From Spirosoma profusum (lineage in GTDB: Bacteria; Bacteroidota; Bacteroidia; Cytophagales; Spirosomataceae): 64,000 nucleotides of DNA. Below the pieces are notes generated by a model. That model was not told where the DNA came from. It ran no database searches and saw only the letters and a list, made by a program, of their open reading frames with translations. The stretch lies in assembly GCF_014699005.1 (NCBI RefSeq), contig NZ_JACWZY010000019.1, forward strand, positions 62,001 to 126,000, read 5' to 3'. Shown here piece after piece: positions 44,357-52,014 of the stretch (positions are counted from its first letter, which is position 1; every line of letters begins with the position of its first letter). Both the position numbers and the translations under genes were made by a program.

Positions 44357-45223
44357 TTAGCGGCCGCCCATCGGGATTAAATATCCGAATGAAAGCATGG
44401 CAGCTTGTGGTGTCGTTTTATCTTCATTACCAACCAGATAGCTATATCGGCCTTCCAGCAATACGGTACCGGGTCCTGCCTTCAGGGCTACACCAGCACC
44501 ACCCGATACACCATAATTAAACCGGCCCTGCTGGCTCATATCAATCGTCTGCGAATCAGACTGACCACCTTCCCGTACTGAAACAGTTCCACTTACGGCG
44601 TATGTCCCAACGGGTCCTGCATTGACAAAAAAGCGCAGGTTGGGTTGACCAAATGATGCTTTGAGCAAAACAGGCACTTCTACCAGATTGTATTTGATCT
44701 GTAAATAATCAGATCCCAGAGCCAGGCGCGCTCCATACTGGCTGAAAAGGATTTCGGGCTGCACGGAAAAACCTGGGCCACCGATATTCATCACAAGTCC
44801 GCCGTGGAAACCCATAATCCGCTCCAGTTGAACACCCGCGCCAACGGCTGCCACATCCGTTCCACCAATTGTCGAGGAGTTGCCTCCTAACCGTACGCCA
44901 ATCCGGAACTTACTTTCGGCAACTGCAACAGGGCGTACCTGCGGCCGTTCTGCTACGGGCTGAGCCGTTGGTTTGTTGGCTGGCTCTACTGCTTTAGGTT
45001 CGGCAACTGGCTGTGCCTGAGGTGCTGGTTGTTCGGTCGTAAAACGAGTCGATGCTGGGGCAGGCGCAGGTTTCGCAGCCGTCGACGTAGCACCGCTGGC
45101 CTGTGAACGAATTGTAGCTTTTTGTGAAGCCGAAGCAACGGGTTTGCGAGCGGCAGTACGTGTCTGAGCCGACCCGCCGAATGGTACGACTAATAAGGCA
45201 AGAATCAAGAAGTTGTATTTCAT
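44357..45223 (-). CDS. Outer-membrane beta-barrel protein with Pro/Ala-rich linker
   Basis: A 288-residue protein with signal peptide MKYNFLILALLVVPFGGSAQ, a long linker rich in Ala, Pro, Gln and Lys (about residues 22-110, with PAPAPASTRFTTEQP and repeated KPxAQPVAE units), then a PorT-like barrel that starts FRIGVRLGGNSSTIGG and ends in MLSFGYLIPMGGR. The start ATG at 45223 matches the signal peptide; an upstream ATG would add 11 charged residues. Function unknown. Confidence 0.8.
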   Translation of the reverse strand: MKYNFLILALLVVPFGGSAQTRTAARKPVASASQKATIRSQASGATSTAAKPAPAPASTRFTTEQPAPQAQPVAEPKAVEPANKPTAQPVAERPQVRPVAVAESKFRIGVRLGGNSSTIGGTDVAAVGAGVQLERIMGFHGGLVMNIGGPGFSVQPEILFSQYGARLALGSDYLQIKYNLVEVPVLLKASFGQPNLRFFVNAGPVGTYAVSGTVSVREGGQSDSQTIDMSQQGRFNYGVSGGAGVALKAGPGTVLLEGRYSYLVGNEDKTTPQAAMLSFGYLIPMGGR

Positions 45224-45485
45224 TATCTTTTCGTTTTTTTGTTGTTTACGATTCAAATTTGGCGGATAGAAAAAGTGAACGTATCAGAAAGGTAGGTGAA
45301 CTGGAATTATAGGCGCGTGAATTGGTGAAAAGGCGCTTTAGGGTGTCGACGATACGTTGGTTCGACGGGTGTCAAAACTGAGAAATGAAATCGTGCTCCC
45401 GATACGTAGCATTTCGATGTCGGAACGCTTTCTGAACCAGAAAATTGATACATTTGATTGAGCTAAAATCTTATTCCTCTTACTC

Positions 45486-46064
45486 ATGAACGTAGCACCC
45501 AAATCCCTCAAAGCCCTTGATTGGACAGTTCAGACTATCCGTTTTTGCCAGCACCATTTTCTGTTCATTTTCAGTCTGGGACTCATTGCCGCCTTCGGGC
45601 GAGCCATTCAGTTAAGGGCTTTTGGCCCTGTCAGTCCAACGGCCCATGTGCTTCTGGAAGTGGTCATTGAATCGGCCCGAATTCTGATTTTCCTGTATGC
45701 GCTGGGATTCACCAATATTCGGAAAGGAGTTGTTCGGTTAACGCAATTGGTAACCAACAAAACAGGGCGTCGGCAGAACTGGCGACTGGCGATGCAAACG
45801 CTACGTACCAAGTGGCTATCGTTGCTGGCTAATTTTGTAGCTTTTTTAGTGATCGCCTTCCTATTCAACGTATTGATTAATCACATCGCTTACGAAACCT
45901 GCCTGTACATTACATTGAAAGCCCGCCAGCTAATTTCCGACCAGACATCCGAGTGGGCTATTATTCTGTTTTTCAAGAATATATCCGTTATCCCATTCAC
46001 CCTGATTTTCAACGCGCTGTTTTGTCTCTGGCTGGTTAACCGGCTGCCCAAAACAGCTCTGTAA
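45486..46064 (+). CDS. Hypothetical multi-pass membrane protein
   Basis: A 192-residue protein with four likely membrane helices (about residues 22-42, 57-77, 113-135 and 157-182), for example HHFLFIFSLGLIAAFGRAIQ and LSLLANFVAFLVIAFLFNVL. Loops are basic. No family could be recognised. The gene starts at an ATG that lies in the recurrent motif AACGTAGC. An inverted repeat (46078-46149) lies after its stop codon. Confidence 0.66.
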   Translation: MNVAPKSLKALDWTVQTIRFCQHHFLFIFSLGLIAAFGRAIQLRAFGPVSPTAHVLLEVVIESARILIFLYALGFTNIRKGVVRLTQLVTNKTGRRQNWRLAMQTLRTKWLSLLANFVAFLVIAFLFNVLINHIAYETCLYITLKARQLISDQTSEWAIILFFKNISVIPFTLIFNALFCLWLVNRLPKTAL

Positions 46065-46077
46065 TGAATAATATGGG

Positions 46078-46149
46078 ATGGATAATGAACAATGAAGGAT
46101 GCGTAACGTTAATTTTTTCAGTATGCCTTATTCATTGTTCATTATCCAT
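46078..46149. repeat. Inverted repeat of the ATTCATTATCC family
   Basis: Arms 46078-46096 and 46131-46149 are perfect complements (19 bases, ATGGATAATGAACAATGAA in the left arm) around a 34-base spacer. The same wording recurs, less perfectly, at about 20535-20660 and 30361-30430, in front of other genes. Confidence 0.8.
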
Positions 46150-46157
46150 TCATACTG

Positions 46158-46478
46158 ATGACCATCGAATTATATAGCGTTCCCGTAACCGATACGTCGA
46201 ACGTATCGGACTCACCAATTTCGAATACTACAGGTGAACTCCCGGAGCAGGAACCTGAAATCAGCCCCGACAATTTGCTTGGCAGTTTTGATACGCGAGA
46301 GGAAGCACTGGCGTTTGTTGAAAATGATACGTCAGCAAATAACCAAACTATCACCGATAGCCAAACGAACTCGTTCGATGCCTATACACATGTCGAATTG
46401 CTGACGGTAACGATACGTAACGAAGACCAGTCCACCGCTACAAAGCAGTACTATCTGGTTAATGACGAAGGTTATTGA
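46158..46478 (+). CDS. Hypothetical acidic protein
   Basis: A 106-residue protein rich in Asp, Glu, Ser and Thr: MTIELYSVPVTDTSNVSDSP and SPDNLLGSFDTREEALAFVE, then a C-terminal VELLTVTIRNEDQSTATKQYYL. There is no signal peptide or membrane segment. The pattern F-x-x-R-E-E-A-L-A-F-V in the middle suggests a small mixed alpha/beta domain. No family was recognised. It starts 8 bp after an inverted repeat and is followed by a terminator. Confidence 0.6.
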   Translation: MTIELYSVPVTDTSNVSDSPISNTTGELPEQEPEISPDNLLGSFDTREEALAFVENDTSANNQTITDSQTNSFDAYTHVELLTVTIRNEDQSTATKQYYLVNDEGY

Positions 46479-46535
46479 GCCGTACTACCAACATCAGCGT
46501 AGGTGCTACGCTGGGGCGGGGATGAAAACTGAACT

Positions 46536-46571
46536 GAGTGGATGAGTCGTGTACTTATCCACTCTTTTTTT
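46536..46571 (+). terminator. Terminator after the acidic-protein gene
   Basis: GAGTGGATGAGT pairs with ACTTATCCACTC (one mismatch) around CGTGT, followed by seven T. It ends within the stop region of the small minus-strand gene at 46570-46695, so it can serve both. Confidence 0.82.
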
Positions 46572-46695
46572 AGGGTTGAATAAGCTGAGCCGTTGCGTGG
46601 GTCTGATGATAGGCTTGTATACTACGCGATACCATGGCACTCATCAGGAGCAGCGACAGAAAAAGACTTGCCAGAAGGAAATTCTTAACTTTCAT
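46570..46695 (-). CDS. Small exported or membrane protein, 41 residues
   Basis: An open frame on the minus strand, MKVKNFLLASLFLSLLLMSA followed by MVSRSIQAYHQTHATAQLIQP. A basic start and a hydrophobic core make it a membrane protein or a secreted peptide with an uncleaved signal. It ends at a bidirectional hairpin. Its length and composition support a real small gene, but no homologue is known to me, so the call is tentative. A longer frame on the other strand over the same DNA shows no family features. Confidence 0.42.
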   Translation of the reverse strand: MKVKNFLLASLFLSLLLMSAMVSRSIQAYHQTHATAQLIQP

Positions 46696-46868
46696 AGTAG
46701 CGTTGTTTACTGGTTGCAGGGTGATACAAAGTTGCTATACAACCACCAGCACTCCTATTACAAATTGACAAGACGTCAATTTTAGCGGATAAACTGTCGA
46801 AAATCATCGATAAATCGCATTAGCCTTCTGACGAAAAAACCGGTTTCGAAAAAAAGTGAAAATTTTTC

Positions 46869-46901
46869 TTGACTCTCCCCTTACGTCATAGTCTACTTTT
46901 G
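46869..46901 (+). promoter_or_regulatory. MerR-type promoter with 19-bp spacer
   Basis: TTGACT (46869-46874) and TACTTT (46894-46899) are separated by 19 bases, the over-long spacing typical for MerR-controlled promoters. Within it GACT ... AGTC forms a short dyad. The -7 part TACTTTTG also matches the Bacteroidota consensus TAnnTTTG. It lies 26 bp before the MerR gene and suggests autoregulation. Confidence 0.65.
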
Positions 46902-46927
46902 GCTTGTCAATCGCAAACGTGATTTTT

Positions 46928-47698
46928 ATGCGACAGTATTCGGTCAACAAACTGGCGAAACTTGCGGGTGTCAGTGTGCGCACGCTGCACCACTACGACC
47001 GGTTAGGTCTTCTGAAGCCATCGATCCGTACCGAGGCCAGGTATCGGCTGTATGGAGAAAACGAGTTGTTACGTCTGCAACAGATTCTGTTTTTCAAGGA
47101 ACTGGATTTTTCGCTGGCCGACATTCTCGCAATCATGAACGACCCGGAATTCAACCTGCTTACGGCGCTTGAAAGCCATAAACAGGCGTTGAAAGCTCGC
47201 CAGGACCGACTTACTACGTTGCTCTCGACGATTGACAAAACGATTTCAACCATAAAAGGAGAACGAGTCATGTTAACCAACGAAGAGTTATACGAAGGCT
47301 TCCCAAAAGGTCAGGAGTACCGAGAGGAAGCCGTAGAGAAATACGGTGCGAAAACCATTGAAGACAGCGAAGCGAAACTGCGGCAACTCGGTAAAGCGGG
47401 TTTTGAGCAATTGAAAGCCGACCAGCTAGACATTGCTCAGAAGCTGGCAAGCCTGGTTCATCAGGACCCGACCAGCCCGGCTGTGCAGGAGCAAATCGCC
47501 CGACACTACGTTAATATTCGGGGTTTCTGGGGAGAAGAAGCCTGCCAATCGAAAGACATGCAGAAAGCGTATAAAGGATTGGCGCAGTTGTACATCGATG
47601 ACCCACGCTTTACAACTCAGAACGGTCAGGAAAACCCTGAATACGCAGTTTTTCTGAACAAAGCGATGGTATACTTTGCTGATACACAGCTAACGTAG
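46928..47698 (+). CDS. MerR family regulator with TipAS domain
   Basis: A 256-residue protein. Residues 1-70 form the MerR helix-turn-helix (YSVNKLAKLAGVSVRTLHHYDRLGLLKP), followed by a long coiled linker (about 75-115), and a C-terminal TipAS drug-recognition domain (about 135-256: GFPKGQEYREEAVEKYG, HYVNIRGFWGEEACQSKDMQ, YIDDPRFTTQNGQENPEY). TipAS proteins bind antibiotics such as thiopeptides and activate export genes. An upstream in-frame ATG would add eight residues. Target genes other than itself are not obvious nearby. Confidence 0.92.
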   Translation: MRQYSVNKLAKLAGVSVRTLHHYDRLGLLKPSIRTEARYRLYGENELLRLQQILFFKELDFSLADILAIMNDPEFNLLTALESHKQALKARQDRLTTLLSTIDKTISTIKGERVMLTNEELYEGFPKGQEYREEAVEKYGAKTIEDSEAKLRQLGKAGFEQLKADQLDIAQKLASLVHQDPTSPAVQEQIARHYVNIRGFWGEEACQSKDMQKAYKGLAQLYIDDPRFTTQNGQENPEYAVFLNKAMVYFADTQLT

Positions 47699-47718
47699 CA
47701 GACTACACATCAGCGTTA

Positions 47719-47808
47719 TTTTGTCATGCTGAGGCACGAAGCATCTTACGATTTCTTTATTCTCTGGTTAGGATGCCTCAAGATGCTTCGTGCCTCAGCA
47801 TGACAAAA
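47719..47808. repeat. Inverted repeat, TGTCATGCTGAGG family, copy C
   Basis: Arms 47719-47747 and 47780-47808 are fully complementary (29 bases) around a 32-base spacer. Compared with copies A and B the variable base is C in the left arm and G in the right arm. It lies between the convergent MerR and DUF2490 genes. Confidence 0.9.
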
Positions 47809-47864
47809 ACAGATAGTCAACAAGCGTTTAAAAGTCTGATAGAACCACTACGTAACAGAACCAA

Positions 47865-48734
47865 TCAATCAGGCTGGGTTGGTAGTCTTTCGTTGTTGCT
47901 ACGTCGGTTGAGTCGGTAAATCAGTCCGATTACTACGTTGTTTTTACCACTGGCCGACTGAGGTGTGAAAACGCCACTATCGAACGTAGCAGGATTATAA
48001 TTCGTCTGGTTCACCAGGCCGAGCTGCAGAATCAGGTGTTGATCGAATTGAAAGCCGACGCCCGCATAAAACCGATTCCGCTCGAAAACAGGACCAACTG
48101 GATTCAGGAAAATTTCGTCGTAAATTGACAGAAAGAACGTATTGTCGGTAACCGTTAAGTGGTTAAGTGGAATGAACGTATTGAGCCGGTAACGAATCCG
48201 ACTTCGGAACGGATTTGTTCCATCCCGATATGTAAACCACCGCTGTTCAACCCGGTATCGATGTTCAAACTTAAGCCGGGCAAGATACTGATTAATAGTT
48301 AGTTGTTGCCAAAGCCGCATTTCGACGTTAAGCGGTCCGGTCGATAAATCATGATGATCATACGTAGCGTAGCGACCACCGGCGACCATCAGCGAAAAAT
48401 TTTTATCAAGATCGTAACTGACACCGCCTTTCAACTCATTGTAGAAAAACTGCTGAAACAGTCCATTGCTACGTGCCTGAATTTCAGCAAAACCACCCCA
48501 CTTTTTTTCACCAGCCGGCACAACCAACGTACCAATAAACCAGGTTCCGGTAGACGTAGCAGGCATAACGGCAGTCTGGGCAAACGAATGGTAGCTAGTT
48601 CGGCTAAATACGGTGACAGTCAGGAAGCAAACTAGAAGAAGGCGGCTCACAGATACGGTTCTCTTTGACAAAAAATATAGACAAAAGTAGCGATTGTTAA
48701 CCAGATATGAATTCGGTGATTTGACAATCCTCAC
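47865..48734 (-). CDS. DUF2490 family protein
   Basis: A 289-residue protein with a hydrophobic export segment (about residues 31-52, LLLVCFLTVTVFSRTSYHSFAQ) after a long charged leader, then a beta-barrel-type body with WQQLTINQYLARLKFEHRYRVEQRW, FRSRIRYRLNTFIPL and FYAGVGFQFDQHLILQLGLV, matching DUF2490, a putative outer-membrane protein family. The leader is longer than usual and the true start may lie further in. Function unknown. Confidence 0.84.
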   Translation of the reverse strand: MRIVKSPNSYLVNNRYFCLYFLSKRTVSVSRLLLVCFLTVTVFSRTSYHSFAQTAVMPATSTGTWFIGTLVVPAGEKKWGGFAEIQARSNGLFQQFFYNELKGGVSYDLDKNFSLMVAGGRYATYDHHDLSTGPLNVEMRLWQQLTINQYLARLKFEHRYRVEQRWFTYRDGTNPFRSRIRYRLNTFIPLNHLTVTDNTFFLSIYDEIFLNPVGPVFERNRFYAGVGFQFDQHLILQLGLVNQTNYNPATFDSGVFTPQSASGKNNVVIGLIYRLNRRSNNERLPTQPD

Positions 48735-48863
48735 TTTGGCAGCTGGAAACGTATCAGCGTATATTTCGTATCAGTCATACAATTGGATTAGAGTAGAAAT
48801 TGACTTTCCGATAATTTAAAACGATACGTATCGCCCAGTGAACGCCCTCGAAACAGACTACCT

Positions 48864-49793
48864 ATGAAACCTTATACCAAAGCCGGACTCGTTTTTTCGG
48901 CGCTCCTATTAAGCCTATCTAACGGATTTAGCCAGAATCAGCAACCCACACCCGTCATGATGGATTCGGCAAATGTAGTTGTACCGGGTGCTACGCCCCA
49001 GAAGATTTCCAGCCAGTTCACCTTCACCGAAGGCCCAGCGGTCGATAAAAACGGGGCAGTTTTTTTTACCGATCAGCCCAACGATAAAATCTGGAAATTC
49101 GATACCGACGGCAGTATTTCGCTGTTTATGGACAAAACCGGACGCTCGAACGGGCTTTATTTCGACAAGAAAGGAAACATCATTTCCTGCGCCGACGAGA
49201 AAGACGAGCTATGGTCTATCAGCCCCGACAAGAAAGTGACGGTATTAATGACTGATTATCAGGGACAGCGCTACAATGGCCCCAACGATTTATGGATCGA
49301 CGCCAAAGGAGGCATTTACTTCACCGACCCGTACTACCAGCGCGATTATTGGGAACGGAAAAAACCCGATATGGAAGGGCAAAAAGTTTACTACCTGCCA
49401 GCCGGTAAAAAAGAAGCTATCATCATGGATGCTGAACTGATGCAGCCCAATGGCATCGTGGGTACACCCGACGGCAAGTACCTTTACGTAGCGGATATCA
49501 GGGCGAGCAAAACATACAAGTACGAAATTGCCTCCGATGGCAAACTAACCAATCGGCAATTATACGTGTCGCAGGGCTCCGATGGTATGACGCTTGATAG
49601 TCAGGGAAATGTGTATCTGAGCGGCAGAGGCATCACGGTTTATAATCCGGCAGGTAAGAAAGTAGCTTTTATTCCAGTTCCGTCGCGGTGGGCGGCCAAC
49701 CTCTGTTTTGGTGGAAAAGATCGCAAAACGCTGTTCATTACAGCTACTGAATCAGTCTATACCTTACCAATGCAGGTGAAGGGAGTTGAGTAA
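48864..49793 (+). CDS. SMP-30/gluconolactonase family protein
   Basis: A 309-residue exported protein, with signal peptide MKPYTKAGLVFSALLLSLSNG and a six-bladed propeller. The metal-site pattern is visible in FTEGPAVDKNGAVFFTDQPN, GRSNGLYFDKKGNII and NGPNDLWIDAKGGIYFTDPYY, and MQPNGIVGTPDGKYLYVADI is typical. The family hydrolyses sugar lactones such as gluconolactone. A terminator hairpin follows its stop codon. Confidence 0.93.
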   Translation: MKPYTKAGLVFSALLLSLSNGFSQNQQPTPVMMDSANVVVPGATPQKISSQFTFTEGPAVDKNGAVFFTDQPNDKIWKFDTDGSISLFMDKTGRSNGLYFDKKGNIISCADEKDELWSISPDKKVTVLMTDYQGQRYNGPNDLWIDAKGGIYFTDPYYQRDYWERKKPDMEGQKVYYLPAGKKEAIIMDAELMQPNGIVGTPDGKYLYVADIRASKTYKYEIASDGKLTNRQLYVSQGSDGMTLDSQGNVYLSGRGITVYNPAGKKVAFIPVPSRWAANLCFGGKDRKTLFITATESVYTLPMQVKGVE

Positions 49794-49798
49794 TTACC

Positions 49799-49829
49799 AG
49801 GCCCCGACAGGCTCTGGCTGTCGGGGCCT
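49799..49829. terminator. Terminator between SMP-30 and DoxX genes
   Basis: AGGCCCCGACAG (49799-49810) and CTGTCGGGGCCT (49818-49829) pair exactly around GCTCTGG. It lies between convergent genes. A similar CCCCGACAGACTCTGGCT text occurs at about 18629-18646. Confidence 0.8.
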
Positions 49830-49835
49830 TCCCAA

Positions 49836-50213
49836 CTACGTAGCAAATCGACCGTAAGCAACAAACAGGCAAATCAGGAAGATAAATACGTTCAGCAAGA
49901 CGGTACGTCTTTCGTTACGTTGGTAGTGAATAATGCCTGCCGGCAACATTATCAATCCCAAGCAGATAGCCGAAACAGGCGTCAGAATCGGCAAAATCTG
50001 GGTGTACCAGGGTAGCAGCAGTCCCAACGTACCGAGTAATTCAGAAAACCCGATAAACCGGATGAGGGGCGTCGACAGATGCTCAACACCTGTTTGCCCA
50101 ATCGTCACCAGTTCAGGAGCCAGCCGGGTCGATTTCATCCAGCCGGAGTAACCAAATACTACCGCCAGAAAGCCCTGAGCGAGCCAGAGTGAGATATCCA
50201 TAACCATGTTCAT
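49836..50213 (-). CDS. DoxX family membrane protein (second copy)
   Basis: A 125-residue protein starting MNMVMDISLWLAQGFLAVVF with DoxX-type segments (GFSELLGTLGLLLPWYTQIL, ICLGLIMLPAGIIHYQRNE) and four hydrophobic helices. A longer upstream frame exists but has no family sequence. It is the second DoxX gene in the window and again lies downstream of a Crp/Fnr gene on the same strand, with a gap of 59 bp. The role of DoxX in redox stress is a family-level idea only. Confidence 0.86.
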   Translation of the reverse strand: MNMVMDISLWLAQGFLAVVFGYSGWMKSTRLAPELVTIGQTGVEHLSTPLIRFIGFSELLGTLGLLLPWYTQILPILTPVSAICLGLIMLPAGIIHYQRNERRTVLLNVFIFLICLFVAYGRFAT

Positions 50214-50272
50214 TACGTTCTGAAGCAAAGTTGAACGTAGTAAACTGGCTTTCCTTTGACAATTGTCAAAAA

Positions 50273-50845
50273 CTAAACCTGAGCCCGCATCCGGCTCAAC
50301 GTTTCGGGAGTCATGCCCAAATAAGAAGCGACCATACCCAATGGAACGCGCTGAATGAATGTAGGATTTAGGGCTATCAGGTTGCGGTACCGTTCCAAAG
50401 CAGTAGCAAAATGAAGTTCGTCGAATCGTCGCTGGAGCAAAAGCATCCCATGATTTGCCAGCAACCGCCCCAACCGTTCGATGTCGTGATGTTGCTGATA
50501 AAGTGTTTCCAGCCCATCGTGCGAAATACCCCAAAGCACTGATGGCTCCAGTAGTTCAACGATACGTCGGTCGGGCTGCTGCGTCAGGAAACTACTAAGC
50601 GAAACCGCAAACTGACCTTCGGCGCTGAGCCAGTCTGTTACGTCCTTTCCGTTCTTGTAGTAATACGTTCGGGTCAGACCAGATTCGATAAAATACACCC
50701 ATCGGCAAATCGTGTTTTGCGGTATCAATACGTGTCCTTTCGGCAGTTCCAACCGTTTTAATACGTTCGCCATCGCGTCCTGACTGTCGGGCGACAAGGG
50801 CGTAAAACGGTTAATGGCTTCCAGAAACGGGTTGGTGATTATCAT
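50273..50845 (-). CDS. Crp/Fnr family transcriptional regulator (second copy)
   Basis: A 190-residue protein with the effector barrel (LEPSVLWGISHDGLETLYQQ at its end) and a helix-turn-helix in the last 50 residues (GMVASYLGMTPETLSRMRAQV). It resembles the regulator at 3834-4418 in size and order: it again precedes a DoxX gene. Control of the DoxX gene is inferred from position. Confidence 0.88.
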   Translation of the reverse strand: MIITNPFLEAINRFTPLSPDSQDAMANVLKRLELPKGHVLIPQNTICRWVYFIESGLTRTYYYKNGKDVTDWLSAEGQFAVSLSSFLTQQPDRRIVELLEPSVLWGISHDGLETLYQQHHDIERLGRLLANHGMLLLQRRFDELHFATALERYRNLIALNPTFIQRVPLGMVASYLGMTPETLSRMRAQV

Positions 50846-50979
50846 TATTTATTGACCTTGTAGTAACGCAAGTGGCACAGGTGTTACTACGTTCCCATTT
50901 TTTAGATTTCTGCGCAGCTATTAGTGAGCCGCAGTACGCAAGAATTAGCATAACACCTTGTAAATTTGCAGATTGATTA

Positions 50980-51435
50980 TTACTTTCCTCGGGGTGGGAT
51001 AGCTGCCGTCATGGTTATTTCGACGCTGGCACCGAGTACCAGTTTAGCTACGCCTACGGTGGTGCGCGCTGGATAGGTGCCTTCCTTGAAGAATTGCTTA
51101 TAGATAGCATTCATTTTCGGAAAGTCGTCTATATTAGTCAGATACACCGTGACACTCACTACGTTATCGAGCGACGTACCACCATCTTTCAGAACCGCTT
51201 CGATATTCTGAATGGTTTGCTTTGTTTCCGCTTCAATACCGCCTGATACCAGTTTGCTCGACGCATCGGTGCCGACCTGCCCCGATACGAACAATAATCC
51301 ATTACTAATCACGCCCGGACTAAACGGGTAAGGGAGCGAAGGCGCATTGCGTGGTTTGATAATTTGTTTGGTTTGTCCAAACATGAAGCTGCTGGTACTC
51401 AGCAACAATAACAGACAGACGAATAGATGTTTCAT
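50980..51435 (-). CDS. RidA family protein with signal peptide
   Basis: A 151-residue protein with a signal peptide (MKHLFVCLLLLLSTSSFMFG) followed by a RidA domain: PYPFSPGVISNGLLFVSGQVG, NIEAVLKDGGTSLDNVVSVTVYLT and YPARTTVGVAKLVLGASVEI. RidA proteins are usually cytosolic and remove reactive enamines or imines formed by PLP enzymes; the export signal makes this one unusual. An ATG 66 bp upstream would precede the signal peptide, so 51435 is used. Confidence 0.92.
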   Translation of the reverse strand: MKHLFVCLLLLLSTSSFMFGQTKQIIKPRNAPSLPYPFSPGVISNGLLFVSGQVGTDASSKLVSGGIEAETKQTIQNIEAVLKDGGTSLDNVVSVTVYLTNIDDFPKMNAIYKQFFKEGTYPARTTVGVAKLVLGASVEITMTAAIPPRGK

Positions 51436-51554
51436 AGAGGCTGTTGGTGATACGTAAAAACGGGTAAATATAACTTTTGGGGTTATTTTTAGGGTATTCA
51501 ACTTTAACTCTATAATTTCACCACCTTAAAACGTAACACGACCTTACAAGCCTT

Positions 51555-51932
51555 ATGTCAGCTTCCAAACGTGTCCTGATTGCCGAAGATAGCTCAGTTA
51601 TCCAGAATCTGGCCCGCAAAATTCTTGAGTTTCAGAACTACGACATCACGGCCGTCAAAAATGGCGAGCAGGTGCTGCAAATTCTGGATAAGGAAGATTT
51701 CAGCATTCTCCTGCTGGATATCAACATGCCCCTGATGGATGGAATGGAGTGCGTTCGACGGGTTCGGGCTTTGCCGGATTCGAAAAAAGCGAGCCTGCCG
51801 ATTGTAGCCATCACCGGCAATGCGAAAAACTATACAGAGGAAGAATTCAAAACCGCCGGATTCAACGACGTATTGGTAAAACCCCTCAACTTCGACCGCC
51901 TTGTTGAAGTCGTAAATCAGTTGACAGACTAA
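51555..51932 (+). CDS. Single-domain response regulator (CheY-like)
   Basis: A 125-residue receiver domain with RVLIAEDSSVIQNLARKI, the phosphoacceptor in ILLLDINMPLMDGMECV, TGNAKNYTEEEF and LVKPLNFDRLVE. No output domain is present, so it works by protein binding or as a phosphate shuttle. No kinase gene lies next to it. It precedes an MBL-fold gene across an inverted repeat. Confidence 0.94.
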   Translation: MSASKRVLIAEDSSVIQNLARKILEFQNYDITAVKNGEQVLQILDKEDFSILLLDINMPLMDGMECVRRVRALPDSKKASLPIVAITGNAKNYTEEEFKTAGFNDVLVKPLNFDRLVEVVNQLTD

Positions 51933-51935
51933 ATT

Positions 51936-52014
51936 AAAGAGCGAAAGAGCGAATGAGTGAAAGAGCGTTGGCGCTGTAAATTCGCTCTTTTACTCATTCG
52001 CTCTTTCGCTCATT
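51936..52014. repeat. Inverted repeat between receiver and MBL genes
   Basis: Arms 51936-51967 and 51983-52014, 32 bases with two mismatches, around a 15-base spacer. The wording AAAGAGCGAAAGAGCGAATG is shared with the longer repeat at 24814-24932. The right arm ends exactly at the start codon of the MBL gene. Confidence 0.9.

Noticed and set aside
46549..46785. 78-codon plus-strand frame between the acidic-protein gene and the MerR gene
   Set aside because: It starts in a terminator, has an irregular composition, and the opposite strand carries a better small candidate.
15163..47808. The inverted repeats as ends of insertion sequences
   Set aside because: No transposase gene or target-site duplication was seen around any copy, and the spacers are only 28 to 32 bases.
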